The notes under the pieces were generated by a model, which was not told the origin of the DNA, searched no databases, and was given only the letters and a program-made list of their open reading frames with translations. A DNA stretch of 12,216 bases, taken from assembly GCA_013423325.1 (NCBI GenBank), contig BLJB01000743.1:1-12216 (forward strand), written 5' to 3'. Shown in pieces: positions 1-8,787 of the stretch. A program made the translations under genes and the position numbers. How positions within the stretch are numbered: position 1 is the stretch's first letter; each line of letters opens with the position of its first letter. Origin of the DNA: Usnea hakonensis (lineage: Eukaryota; Ascomycota; Lecanoromycetes; Lecanorales; Parmeliaceae).

Positions 1-62
1 AATTACCTTTCGAAGTTTAGGTAGACACGACGTATAAATTCAAATTCAAAAAATTCAAAAAA
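1..62 (+). mobile_element. 3' end of a LINE-like element (body left of window)
   Basis: The first about 45 bases are the reverse complement of the 3' end of copy 3 (645-679) and of the right window end (12176-12212). They are followed by a repeated AAATTC-type tail up to about 62. From about 63 the sequence matches copy 2, so this is a plus-strand element whose body lies to the left and whose tail joins copy 2 here. The segment still has CA dinucleotides (GACACG, TTCAAA), unlike its surroundings. The second TSD copy lies outside the window, so the boundary is approximate. With 623-683 it could be misread as a terminal inverted repeat pair of a 680-bp DNA element; the TSDs argue against that. 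Confidence 0.75.
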
Positions 63-624
63 TATACTTAATTTAATATTATTTTTTATATCGAGGCTAC
101 TATTATTAATAATATAAAATATTAGAATATTATTTTAAGTTTTATCTTTTTAAAATAAAGACTCTATTTTAATTTTCTATTTATATATAAATCTAGAATT
201 TATATATTATTTTTTAACTCTATAATTATTATTTTTAGATTTATTATAACTTTTATATTAAAGTATTTTAGCTTTCTAATAAAATAGATTAATTTATATT
301 TTTTAGAAATAAAAATTATTCTATATATTTTTATTTACTTTAAATATATTTTATAAATTATTTTAAATATTATATAATTAGTTTTTATACTCTTTTTATA
401 TATTAGTAGATAAATATTATTAATAAAGTCTCTAATTTAAAGGTTTAGCTTTAATTTTAAATACTTTTTAATAAATAGTATATTAAAAAATAGAAATAAT
501 ATAGAGAATATTAAAGATTTCTATAAAATCTCTATCTCTATTAATTTTATTTTATTTATTTTCTATCTTAATATTATTAATATTATTTTCTCTATAAAAA
601 AGTTTAATATTTAATTTACTATTT
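63..624 (-). pseudogene. LINE copy 2, piece 4: RT C-terminal part (RIP-degraded)
   Basis: Read on the minus strand this piece aligns without gaps of note to copy 1 from about 7070 to 7620, which is the second half of the reverse transcriptase. The catalytic YXDD-type motif is at about 416-427 as Phe-Ile-Asn-Asn, that is FVDD with both Asp codons mutated to Asn. Downstream the equivalent of the ILGLYIDRKL block can be followed. Nearly all CG as well as CA/TG sites are gone, so it is more degraded than copy 1. It resumes exactly where the 2392-4389 piece stops once copy 3 and one TSD are removed. Its 3' end is cut by the element at 1-62. Non-functional. Confidence 0.85.
612..624. repeat. TSD of copy 3, left copy
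   Basis: TAATTTACTATTT is repeated exactly at 2392-2404. The two copies bracket copy 3, and both flanks are contiguous parts of copy 2. This is a 13-bp target-site duplication typical of target-primed reverse transcription. Confidence 0.9.
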
Positions 625-683
625 TTGAATTTGAATTTGAATTTATACGTCGTATCTACCTAAACTTCGAAAGGTAATTACGG

Positions 684-800
684 GATCCTTTAACTCTTAT
701 TAACTTGTAGTAAGAAAACTATTTAATACTATTATCTTATATATATACTATTAGAGAAAAACCTTACTACTTCTCTATATATATATTATTATCTATATAT
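684..800 (-). other. 3' UTR of copy 3, resembling the LINE 3' UTR
   Basis: On the minus strand this stretch and the following 625-683 follow the order of the copy 1 3' UTR (8622-8773). An AGTA-GTAAGGTTTTTC block lies near 755-770, then a variable part, then CCCGTAATTACCTTTCG near 665-682 and a GTAGATACGACGTAT block near 642-658 before the tail. The variable part is partly obscured by RIP. The border with ORF1 is uncertain because mutated Gln codons look like stops. Confidence 0.65.
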
Positions 801-2385
801 AGATCTAAATACTACTTTAATTATATCTCTATTAGGGTTTCGCTATTATTTATATTTCTTCTACTACGATTTCCTTCTCTAAAGCTTAAATCTTAGTAAT
901 TTTAGTTTAGATTTAGATTAACTCCTCCTCGCTAAGTTTTTAGCTCTAATTTATACTCTTCTTAATCCTTTCTTAAAGTATAACTTTTAATTCTTTAGGT
1001 CTACTTCTTTAGATTAAGACTATAGATTCTTTTACCTTTATCTCTTTCTTTCTATCTTAGCTCCCCTTACCGTTTATTTCCTACTAATATTAGCCGTAGA
1101 ATAGCCTTTTTTTTATAAGCCTTCTTACTATATACCTCTTTATTTTAGCCTTAAACTAGTAGTCTATATTATATATAGTATAGCCTTTCTTCCTATATAC
1201 TATATATCCCGGGGCTACTATTAATACTACTATTATATATATTTAGGTATCGTATATCTAATTATATTTAGTATATTATACCTCGTTTTAGTACGTTCTC
1301 GTAATATAATTATATTTCTAATATCTATAGTATCTAGTTAGAGAGGCTATCTAGTTAAACCTCTCTACTATTTTTATTTCCTTCGCTTTAATAAGTCTAT
1401 TAAATATTAAGATATCTATTATCTTTAGGGTTAGAAGGTTTAGTATTAATAACGAGTACTTTTTTATCTTATAGTTATTAGATAGCTACCTAATTCCCGT
1501 AATCTTAAATTCTAGATATATTCTTTAATTATTTTATTTAATCCTCCTCTTTATTTCTAGCTACGTACTAGTATCTACTCTATTAACTCTAATATTATAT
1601 ACTATTACTAGGTATACCTTTTATATAATATTAGCTAACGCGTACTTCTTTATAAGTTAGGATATATTCTTCTCTAAGTCTTCTTTTACGTTTATTATAG
1701 TTATCTAGATTAGGAGGTCGCTACTATAAAGACGATATATTATTTCTAGCTATTCGACTCTTTCTTTTTATATTCGTATATTTTTTAGTTCTTTTAGGAT
1801 CTCTTCTATTATTTTTTCTATATTCTTACTTTCCTTCTTATCTCTAACTTATATTAGAAGCTATCTCTATTTTCTCGAATCCTCTAGTTAGATCGTATAG
1901 ACTATAACGCTAGGGGGGCTCTCTCTAGATATTTTAAATAGGTTTTTTTAGCTCTATCTAGTAATTAGACTATCTTAATATATTAGTATATTTATTTAGC
2001 TTCTTATTTATTCCTCCTCGCGTTATCTCGTCTATTTTTCTTTCTTATATTATAGCTCCGCGTATAGCTTTATAATTTCTCGACTCTATCTTTCTATAAG
2101 TACTTATATAATATTAATCGATACGTTTCCCGCTACTTAATATTTATCCGGTATAGGTTCGAATAGGATTTTAAGTATCTAGAGTATCTCTTCTAGGCTC
2201 CCTCTCTATATTATTAGTATTATAAACGCGATAGCCGCGTCTTATTCTACTTCTATATTAATATACTCTACCCCCTTAGGGGTAGTAGTAGTCCCTATTA
2301 TATCTATATCTAGTAGTATATCTTCTTCTTCTAATTCCCTACCTAATATGAAAGGCTTCTCTTCGTGCTGGTTGTTGTACTTCAT
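781..2385 (-). pseudogene. LINE ORF1 (gag-like, zinc-knuckle protein), RIP-inactivated
   Basis: The frame from ATG at 2385 runs about 535 codons without any frameshift. All internal stops are TAA or TAG at likely Gln positions. The N-terminus is MKYNNQHEEKPFILGRELEE. Residues about 90-240 are charged and helix-rich, which suggests a coiled coil. The middle part (about 1400-1650) resembles the RNA-binding domain of LINE ORF1. Two zinc knuckles follow at about 1233-1332: C-X2-C-X4-H-X4-C, then C-X2-C-X3-H-X4-C, with Cys and His now Tyr or Ile. In fungal LINEs of the Tad type this protein binds element RNA and packages it. It is clearly different from ORF1 of copy 1. Only six bases precede the ATG, so some 5' truncation cannot be excluded. 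The stop lies somewhere between about 780 and 850. Confidence 0.8.
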
Positions 2386-2391
2386 TTTTCC

Positions 2392-2404
2392 TAATTTACT
2401 ATTT
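2392..2404. repeat. TSD of copy 3, right copy
   Basis: This is an exact 13-bp match to 612-624. On the minus strand the site reads AAATAGTAAATTA, preceded by CCTTTTT, a T-run/A-run junction of the kind LINE endonucleases nick. Confidence 0.9.
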
Positions 2405-4375
2405 AAAAAGGGATTTTTTTAGATTTAAAATTATAAAGAAATTATTTATAGAATATATTATTAAATACTTTTACTATATCTAAAAAGAATAGACTAGTTA
2501 TATATTATTTATTATTATTTTAAATTATATATATTATATTTACTATTATTTTTAAAATTATTTTTAAAATTATTTTTAAAATTATTTTTAAAATTATTTT
2601 AATAGATTATTCTTTTTATATATCTATTTATTTTTTAAAAAAAAGATTATATTTCTTTATATAATTATTAAATCTTTTAATTATAATTATTTTTAGAGCC
2701 TTCTCTAAAATATTTAATAAGATTAATTAATTAATATAATTTTAATTCGAAATAATTATTTTTATTTAATTTATAGAGAATTATTATATTAATAACTTTA
2801 AACTCTTTTAAATAATATTTTAGATCTATATATATTTAAAAAAATTTAATAAATTATAAAAAGATCTCTCTAATAATTAATTTTAAAAATCTATTTAATA
2901 TTTTATTTATTTTTAATACTTTATTCTATTTAAAGTAAAAGATAGCTACCTTTACTTTTTTCTTTATTAGTTCTATAATTATTTTAATTAGATCTAAATA
3001 GACTATATTTTTAATATTAATAAAATCTACTTATAAAGGGGGAGAAAAGAATATTTTTTAAAATATTTTTATTTTATTTTTAAATAATCTTATTAAATTA
3101 ACTTTTTTATTTTTAAATATTAAGAATTTAAATAATAATTTTAAATTTATATTATTTTATTTAATTTATTTAGCTAGTTTTTAGATTTTCTTTTATAACT
3201 CTTTTATTTTATAAACTTTTTATTTAAAATTAAATATTTTAGCTCTACTAATTATTTTATTTTAATATTTTATAATTATATATTATTCTTTCTCTCTTTA
3301 ATTTCTATAATTATTCTAATATTTAATTATAAAATATTTTATTTTTAATATAATTTTATTATAATTATAATTCTAAAATAATTAAATTCTATTTAATAAT
3401 TTAATTTATAAAATAATCTTTTTTATTACCTTTTTTAGATCTATTATAATATTTTTTAAATATTTATTTATTTCTTTTTTAGTTTTTAACTAGTTAAAAA
3501 ATAAAAAGTAGATTAACTTTTAAATTATAATCTTTATAACTTTTAATTTTATTATTTTCTATATCTTTTTTCTAATAATAAAAACTTTTTTTATTAATAA
3601 ATTAAACTCTATATATATTAAAAAATAATTAAAACCTATTTATAGATCTAAATATATTCTATATAATTTTATTATTTTAATTAGTTTTAATATTATAAAA
3701 ATAAAGTTTATAATATTTTTATTATCTTTTATTTTCTAAATTATAAAGTTTTTAAAAAATATAAATTTTATATCTATTTTTATAATTATTTTTAATAATT
3801 TATCTATTTTTTTATAATAGCTAAATCTTCTATAATTATTTTAATTTAGATAATAGAGATTAAAGTTTTCTATTATTATTTATTTACTCTATTTCTAGAC
3901 CTTTTTTTTTAATATTAGAAAATTTAAAAAATTATTAATAATAGTTAGAGATAAGCTAAAATTATATATATTAAAAATCTAGATTTTTTTTTTTTTATAA
4001 TCTTATCTTTTTTTTTAAATTTTATAATAATAATATAAATATTTTTAAATAGAGATATTTTTTTCTATATATTAATATTAATTCTTTTATTAATATAAAA
4101 ATATACCCTTATATTTATTTTACTTCTATATAATAAAAAGAATTTACTAGTTCTAAAATTATATAATAACTTTATATATATATTTTATTAAGGTTTCTAA
4201 ATTATTAAAATATTAGTCTATTTTATTTTTAAATTATTAAATAGTATTATTATTATTTTTAGTTTATCTTTTATATTATATTATAGTATTATTAAAGTCT
4301 AATTTTCTATTATAGAGAAGTTAGTATCTAGAGGTTCTATTTTTAAATATTTTATATCTAGATTTTTTAGATCTT
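2405..4375 (-). pseudogene. LINE copy 2, piece 3: ORF2 endonuclease and RT (RIP-degraded)
   Basis: On the minus strand this aligns collinearly with copy 1 from about 5110 to 7070. The endonuclease motif equivalent to EDFNL is at about 3855-3875, and the RT block corresponding to KPGK at about 2746-2778. The spacing between the two (about 1.1 kb) matches copy 1. Almost every C and G is lost, including CG, giving a composition well over 80 percent AT. Differences from copy 1 include a 12-bp tandem expansion at 2546-2602. The 11-bp duplication of copy 1 is absent here: the site near 3970-3985 has one unit. Protein would be EEP endonuclease plus reverse transcriptase; it is dead. Confidence 0.85.
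2546..2602 (-). repeat. 12-bp tandem repeat inside copy 2 ORF2
   Basis: The unit TTATTTTTAAAA occurs about 4.7 times. Copy 1 has a single corresponding stretch near 6900-6920, so the array is a local expansion in copy 2. Because the unit is 12 bp it would keep the reading frame. Confidence 0.85.
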
Positions 4376-4389
4376 AAATAATTAAATTA
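4376..4389. repeat. TSD of copy 1, left copy
   Basis: AAATAATTAAATTA is repeated exactly at 8774-8787. Removing copy 1 and one repeat restores continuous copy 2 sequence that matches copy 1 positions around 5105-5115. Confidence 0.92.
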
Positions 4390-4390
4390 G

Positions 4391-5047
4391 AAGATACAAG
4401 AGGATAACGGGAGACTACACCTAGGCCTAGACGTAGTAAAGGCGAAGTGGATAGCGAGCGCGAGGAGACCGGTACTAGGAGGGGGTAAGAAAAGGTACTC
4501 GTCGTTAATTATCGATATTACCACGGAAGAAATAGCCTCCGGACTAATACTAAGAGGCCTAGTCGAGGTAGGGAAAACGAAGGAGGTATCGTACTATATA
4601 TATAGAGCGGTATAGTACTTTAATTACTAGGAGTAAGACTATATAGTAGTCTACTATAAAAATAAGACTAGATATACTAAATATAACTAGAAATATAATA
4701 CTAGGGAGTATAATAAGGTAGCTCCGAGGGCCCTTAAAGTATACGCGGTATATAGTAATAGGGGTTATGTAGCGTACTAGAGGATATATTTAAAAAAGAG
4801 GTAAGAGATCGAGAAGGTTATAAGAAAGCTAATATTAAGGCTAATAATAATCTCTAATCTAGAAGGGGTAAGGCCTACCGAAGTACTAAAGACTATTAAT
4901 AGATTTATAGTAGTTCTATCTAGGAAAAAGAGAATACGAGATATAACTAATATAGAAAGCGATCGTAAAGAGGAAGACTCTAGGACGCTTAAAAGAGCTC
5001 CTAAAGTAGAAAGATTAGAAAGATTTATAATAAAGGAGGTTAGCTAA
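4391..5047 (+). pseudogene. LINE ORF1, C-terminal half, zinc knuckles (copy 1)
   Basis: This is a gag-like protein that binds LINE RNA. The frame begins at the element's truncated 5' end (KIQEDNGRLHLGLDVVKAKW) and lacks the N-terminal half. The end of the RNA-binding domain (KKRYSSLIIDITTEEIASGL) leads into two zinc knuckles at about 4616-4700. The first has C-X2-C-X4-H-X4-C spacing and the second C-X2-C-X3-H-X4-C with NTRE before the last Cys. A third Cys/His cluster is likely at about 4740-4790. All Cys and His are now Tyr and Gln are stops, as RIP predicts. A basic C-terminal tail (SRKKRIRD...) ends at TAA 5045-5047, which may be the true stop or a mutated Gln. ORF2 begins immediately after in another frame. 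Confidence 0.85.
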
Positions 5048-8000
5048 ATATCGCTATAGATCCTATCCGGAATAGGAACCTAGAGACTAATAGGGGTAGC
5101 CTAATTATCTAAATCCTAGAAAGTCTAGATATAAGATATCTAAAAATAGAACTCCTAGTTACTAAACTCCTTATAATAGAAAGCTAGACCCTAATAATAT
5201 TATAGTATAATATAAGAGGTAAACTAGGAATAATAATAGCGCTACTTAATAATTTAGAAATAAAGTAAACCGACGTCTTAGCGATCTAAGAACCTTAGTA
5301 GAATATATATATAAAGTTATTATATAACCCGGGAACTAGCGAATTCTTCCTATTATATAGAGGTAAAGCGGGTATAAGGGTATACCTCTATATTAATAAA
5401 AGGATTAATATTAATATATAGGAAGAAATATCTCTATTTAAGGATATTTATACTATTACTATAAAGCTTAAAAGAAAAGATAGAGCTATAGAAAAAGAGG
5501 TAATTTAGATTCTTAATATATATAACCCTAGTCTATCCCTAGTCTATCCCTAGTTACTATTAATAACTTATTAAGCCTCCTAATATTAAAGAAGGAGATC
5601 TAGGGATAAGGGGAACGGATAGTAATAGAAGACTTTAACCTCTACTATCTAAACTAGAATAACTATAGGAGGTTTAGCTACTATAAGGAAGTAGATAAGC
5701 TACTAGAGATAATTATAGAAGTAGATATAAAACTCGTACTTCTCGAGGACTCTATAACCTAGAGAGCGAGGGGTAATAAAAGTATAATAGATCTTATTTT
5801 TATAATACTAGAACTAACTAAAATAATAAAATTATATAGAGTATATCTAGATCTATAGATAGGTTCTAATTACTTTCTAGTATATATAGAGTTTAACCTA
5901 TTAATAAAAAAAGCCTTTATTATTAAAAAAAGGGTATAGAAAATAGTAAAGCTAAAAGTTATAAAAATTATAATTTAAGAGCTAATCTACTCCTTATTTT
6001 TTAGCTAGCTAAGAACTAGAGGAGAGATAGATAAATATCTAAAGAATATTATAGTAGACTTAAAGAAGATAGTAGAAGAGACTATTCTATAGACTAAATT
6101 ATTAGATAAGACTTAATTATTCTAGGATTATAACTATAGCGAGGCTACGTAGAAGGCGAAACGCCTCGCGGCCGAATATTAGAATAGCCGTAGAAACTAG
6201 GAAGAAGAGGAATAGCGTATAACTATAAAATATTAGAATAAGATAATTAGTAGAGCTAAAATACTTAATTTTAGATAAGGAGTCTACGAAATAGAAAAGT
6301 TATAAAAGGGGATCTAGAGGCTAGCTAAATAAGCTAGATAGAGTAGTATAAATCTAAAGCTACTATCTAAATTCCTAATATTTAAAGATAGGGAAGCCGG
6401 TTCGATAAGATTATTTAAAAGTAAAATAATAGTATTTTAAAGGATCTTCTTTCTACTACCTCTATAAATAGACCTTATTAATATCGAGGATATAATTTAT
6501 CTAAACTCGATAGAAATAATTATAGAGTTAATAGAAAAGGAGGTTAGAATAGTAATCTTCTATCTAAAATAGAATAAGACTCTAAAGATAGATAGAATAT
6601 TAAATAGATTTTTAAGATTAGTTACTAGTAAGGCCCTCCTATAGCTTACTAGGCTCTTTTAAATATATATAGATCTAGGCTACTATCCGAAGGAGTTTAA
6701 AATTACTAATATAATAGTCTTCTATAAACCGGGTAAAGATAATTATTTAGAATTAAAGTTATACTAGCTAATCGCCTTACTAAGTATATTAGAGAAGGCT
6801 CTAGAAATAGTTATAGCTAAAAGATTTAGCGACTATATAGAGAAATATAACCTTCTCCCTCTAGAATAGATAGGCGTATAGAAAGGCCGGTTTATCGAGA
6901 TAGTCCTAGAAATAATAGTTAATATAGTATATATAATATAGGGTAGCGGTAAGTAGTATATAGCTAGCCTACTCTCTTTAGATATAATAGAGATATTTAA
7001 TAATATATTCTATAAATAGCTTCTCTATAACTTTAAATCTAAGGGGATCCCCCTTTAGATAGTAAACTAGATATCGAGCTTTCTTATAGAAAGAGTAATA
7101 TTAATAATACTAGAATAGAAAATAAGCGAGATAGAACTAATAAAGATAAGGATCTTATAGAGGTCCCTAGTATCCCCTATACTATTTTTATTCTTTAATA
7201 TATCGTTTATTAAGAAGTACTCGAAGCTAAAATTAAACCTTTAAGTTAGCGGCTTTATTAATAATATCTATCTACTAGTATATAGAAAGAGTATAGAAAC
7301 TAATTATATAATATTTAAAATAGTTTACGAGGTATATTTAAAGTAGATAAAGATATATAAAGTAACTTTCGCCTCTAAGAAGTATAAGCTAGTCTATTTT
7401 ACTAGAAGATTAAAGCGCTTTAATATAAAAGCTATAATAGATCTAGAAGTAATCGTTATAGAGCTAAAGGGTAGTATATAGATACTAGGCCTATATATAG
7501 ATAGAAAATTAAGGTAAGGCCTCTACCTTAAGAAGATAAAGATTAAGATAGTATCCTAATATCTTATACTATTAATAATAGTAGCCTCGATATAGAGAAT
7601 AACTCTAAATCGAGTATATATAATATATATTAGGCTATAGTCTAACTAGTAATAATATACGCGGTAGCTATCTAGTATAATCTAGCGAATATACGAGGAG
7701 CGATAAAGATATTAAGGAAATAGTTAGAAATAATCTAAAATAAGTATCTAAAATACGTCTCGAAAGTATATAAGGCGATAAATATTAGGGAACTAGAGGT
7801 AGAAATAGGTATTCCCCCTATATAGGTCTTATTAGACCTAGTAGTCCTCTATTACTAAGCTCTTAGGGGTATATACGAGATTATAAAAATTAGAAATATA
7901 TATATCTATAGAGTACTCTAAAGGAAGCGAGATTATAAGATAAAGGTACTATTAGTACCTATAATAGAGAAGTACTTATAGGCTAAGGGTACCCTCTCTA

Positions 8001-8596
8001 AGGGAGGGTAAGAATAATACGATATAAGGAAGAGAAAAAGAAAGGAGATAGAGGCGATAAGAGGAAAAGTATAGGGCTAGAATAATATAGCCTAATATAC
8101 CCTATAGAAAGGCTATTATATAAATATACCCGAAAATAAGAGAATACTAGCTTAGGGTCCTAAGGACTAGAAAAAGAGGAGAATACTTTATTATAACCTT
8201 ATAAAAGCTAAAAGCTCCGCCCTAATCTAGATATAAATAGAGAAGATCGGGCTAGTATAGTTCCTCTTCTATTATAAGATCTTAAATATCTATATAGCTA
8301 GCTATAAATACGGCTAGCCGAAATAAAATATTAAATATATCCTTATCTTCTATTCGAGGCTAGAATAATTTAGACTAGTACTTCTAAAGTCCGTAGGAAC
8401 TAGTAATCTATAGAGAATATTAATTATTCTAAAAGAGGTAAGGGCGTTAACTAGATAGCTAATTTAATCCGGCCTTCTAGACTAGTATTCCCTAGTAAAA
8501 GATTAATTATATAAGAGTAGAGCGGCCTAAGGGACGCTAATATTAATATAAAGGGGGTAGAGGAATACGAGCGTAAAAGATATTAAGCGATAGTAG
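5047..8596 (+). pseudogene. LINE ORF2: endonuclease and reverse transcriptase (copy 1)
   Basis: ORF2 nicks the target and copies element RNA into it. The EEP endonuclease is at about 5197-5880: ILQYNxRGK at 5197-5220, LAIQEPW (now AI*EP*) at 5281-5298, EDFNL at 5628-5642, SxIDLxF at 5781-5801 and SDH (now SNY) at 5865-5873. The RT has KPGK at 6726-6737, YRLIALL near 6765-6785, the catalytic FVDD (now FINN) at 7254-7265 and ILGLYIDRKLR at 7482-7514. The C-terminus has a degraded CxC...HxxxxC region at about 8290-8370. I see no RNase H domain between RT and that region. The frame shifts twice: an 11-bp tandem duplication at 5530-5551 and an extra TA at 7638-7639. Many stops are mutated Gln, Trp or Arg codons. 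Inactive. Confidence 0.9.
5530..5551 (+). repeat. 11-bp tandem duplication, frameshift in ORF2
   Basis: AGTCTATCCCT occurs twice head to tail. Removing one unit joins the frame of the endonuclease start to that of EDFNL and all later RT motifs. Copy 2 has a single unit at the matching place (about 3970-3985, minus strand). Confidence 0.9.
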
Positions 8597-8773
8597 TCGA
8601 AAATAGTATATAGACTTAAAATAGTAGAGATAAATAGGAGTACAATAAGGTTTTTTATCCTAGTAGTAGTAATACTATAAAGGTTTCCTTTATATTATTA
8701 CTATAGAGCTTCCCGTAATTATCTTTCATATAGTTAGATAGATACGAGTATGAATTCCAATCTAATCCAATCC
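8597..8773 (+). other. 3' UTR and AATCC-type tail of copy 1
   Basis: This stretch follows the likely ORF2 stop (TAG TAG at 8591-8596). From 8622 it is homologous to the unmutated fragment 9242-9388. The tail is GAATTCCAATCTAATCC-type repeats, one 5-bp unit longer than in the fragment. Its centre is RIP-mutated but the last about 50 bp keep TG and CA. Confidence 0.85.
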
Positions 8774-8787
8774 AAATAATTAAATTA
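8774..8787. repeat. TSD of copy 1, right copy
   Basis: This is an exact 14-bp match to 4376-4389. The first one or two A residues could equally belong to the element tail. Confidence 0.92.

Larger units (their letters stand above)
625..2391 (-). mobile_element. ORF1-only, non-autonomous LINE-like element (copy 3)
   Basis: This is a 1767-bp unit on the minus strand. It begins GGAAAA-ATG at 2391, carries one gag-like ORF1, then about 150 bp of 3' UTR and an AAATTC-repeat tail ending at 625. A 13-bp TSD flanks it and the interrupted copy 2 rejoins perfectly, so the borders are firm. No endonuclease or RT sequence lies between ORF1 and the 3' UTR. The 3' UTR resembles that of copy 1 and of the 9242-9388 fragment (blocks around GTAAGGTTTTTC, CCCGTAATTA, CTTTC, AGACACGA), so a partner LINE could supply the enzyme; that part is inference. 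CA/TG sites are lost through most of the body but CG is kept. The first about 45 bp at the 5' end are unmutated. Confidence 0.85.
4390..8773 (+). mobile_element. 5'-truncated LINE, Tad-like (copy 1), RIP-mutated
   Basis: This is a 4384-bp plus-strand element with a 14-bp TSD. It contains the C-terminal half of ORF1, a full-length but broken ORF2 (endonuclease, RT, C-terminal Cys/His region), a 3' UTR of about 175 bp and a tail of AATCC-type repeats. Its 5' end falls inside ORF1: copy 2 shows about 0.8 kb of further ORF1 sequence upstream, so copy 1 is truncated, as is common for LINEs. It sits in copy 2 at the ORF1/ORF2 junction, in opposite orientation. CA and TG are almost wholly absent (none in 5041-5400, for example) while CG is frequent. 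The first about 130 bp and last about 130 bp keep several CA/TG sites. Confidence 0.93.

Noticed and set aside
1..683. A 680-bp DNA transposon or MITE with about 50-bp terminal inverted repeats (1-50 and 634-683).
   Set aside because: The right repeat is the 3' end of copy 3, whose TSD (612-624 and 2392-2404) places the border at 625. The interior 63-624 is copy 2 ORF2. The inverted repeats are two independent LINE 3' ends in opposite orientation.
1080..1340. Retroviral or LTR-type gag zinc knuckle, suggesting an LTR retrotransposon.
   Set aside because: No LTR, primer-binding site or protease/integrase is visible. The paired knuckles with X4/X3 spacing, the domain order and the LINE-type 3' tail with TSD fit LINE ORF1.
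3960..4020. Poly-T and poly-A runs as possible LINE tails or terminators.
   Set aside because: They align with coding sequence of copy 1 on the minus strand and arise from loss of C and G by RIP.
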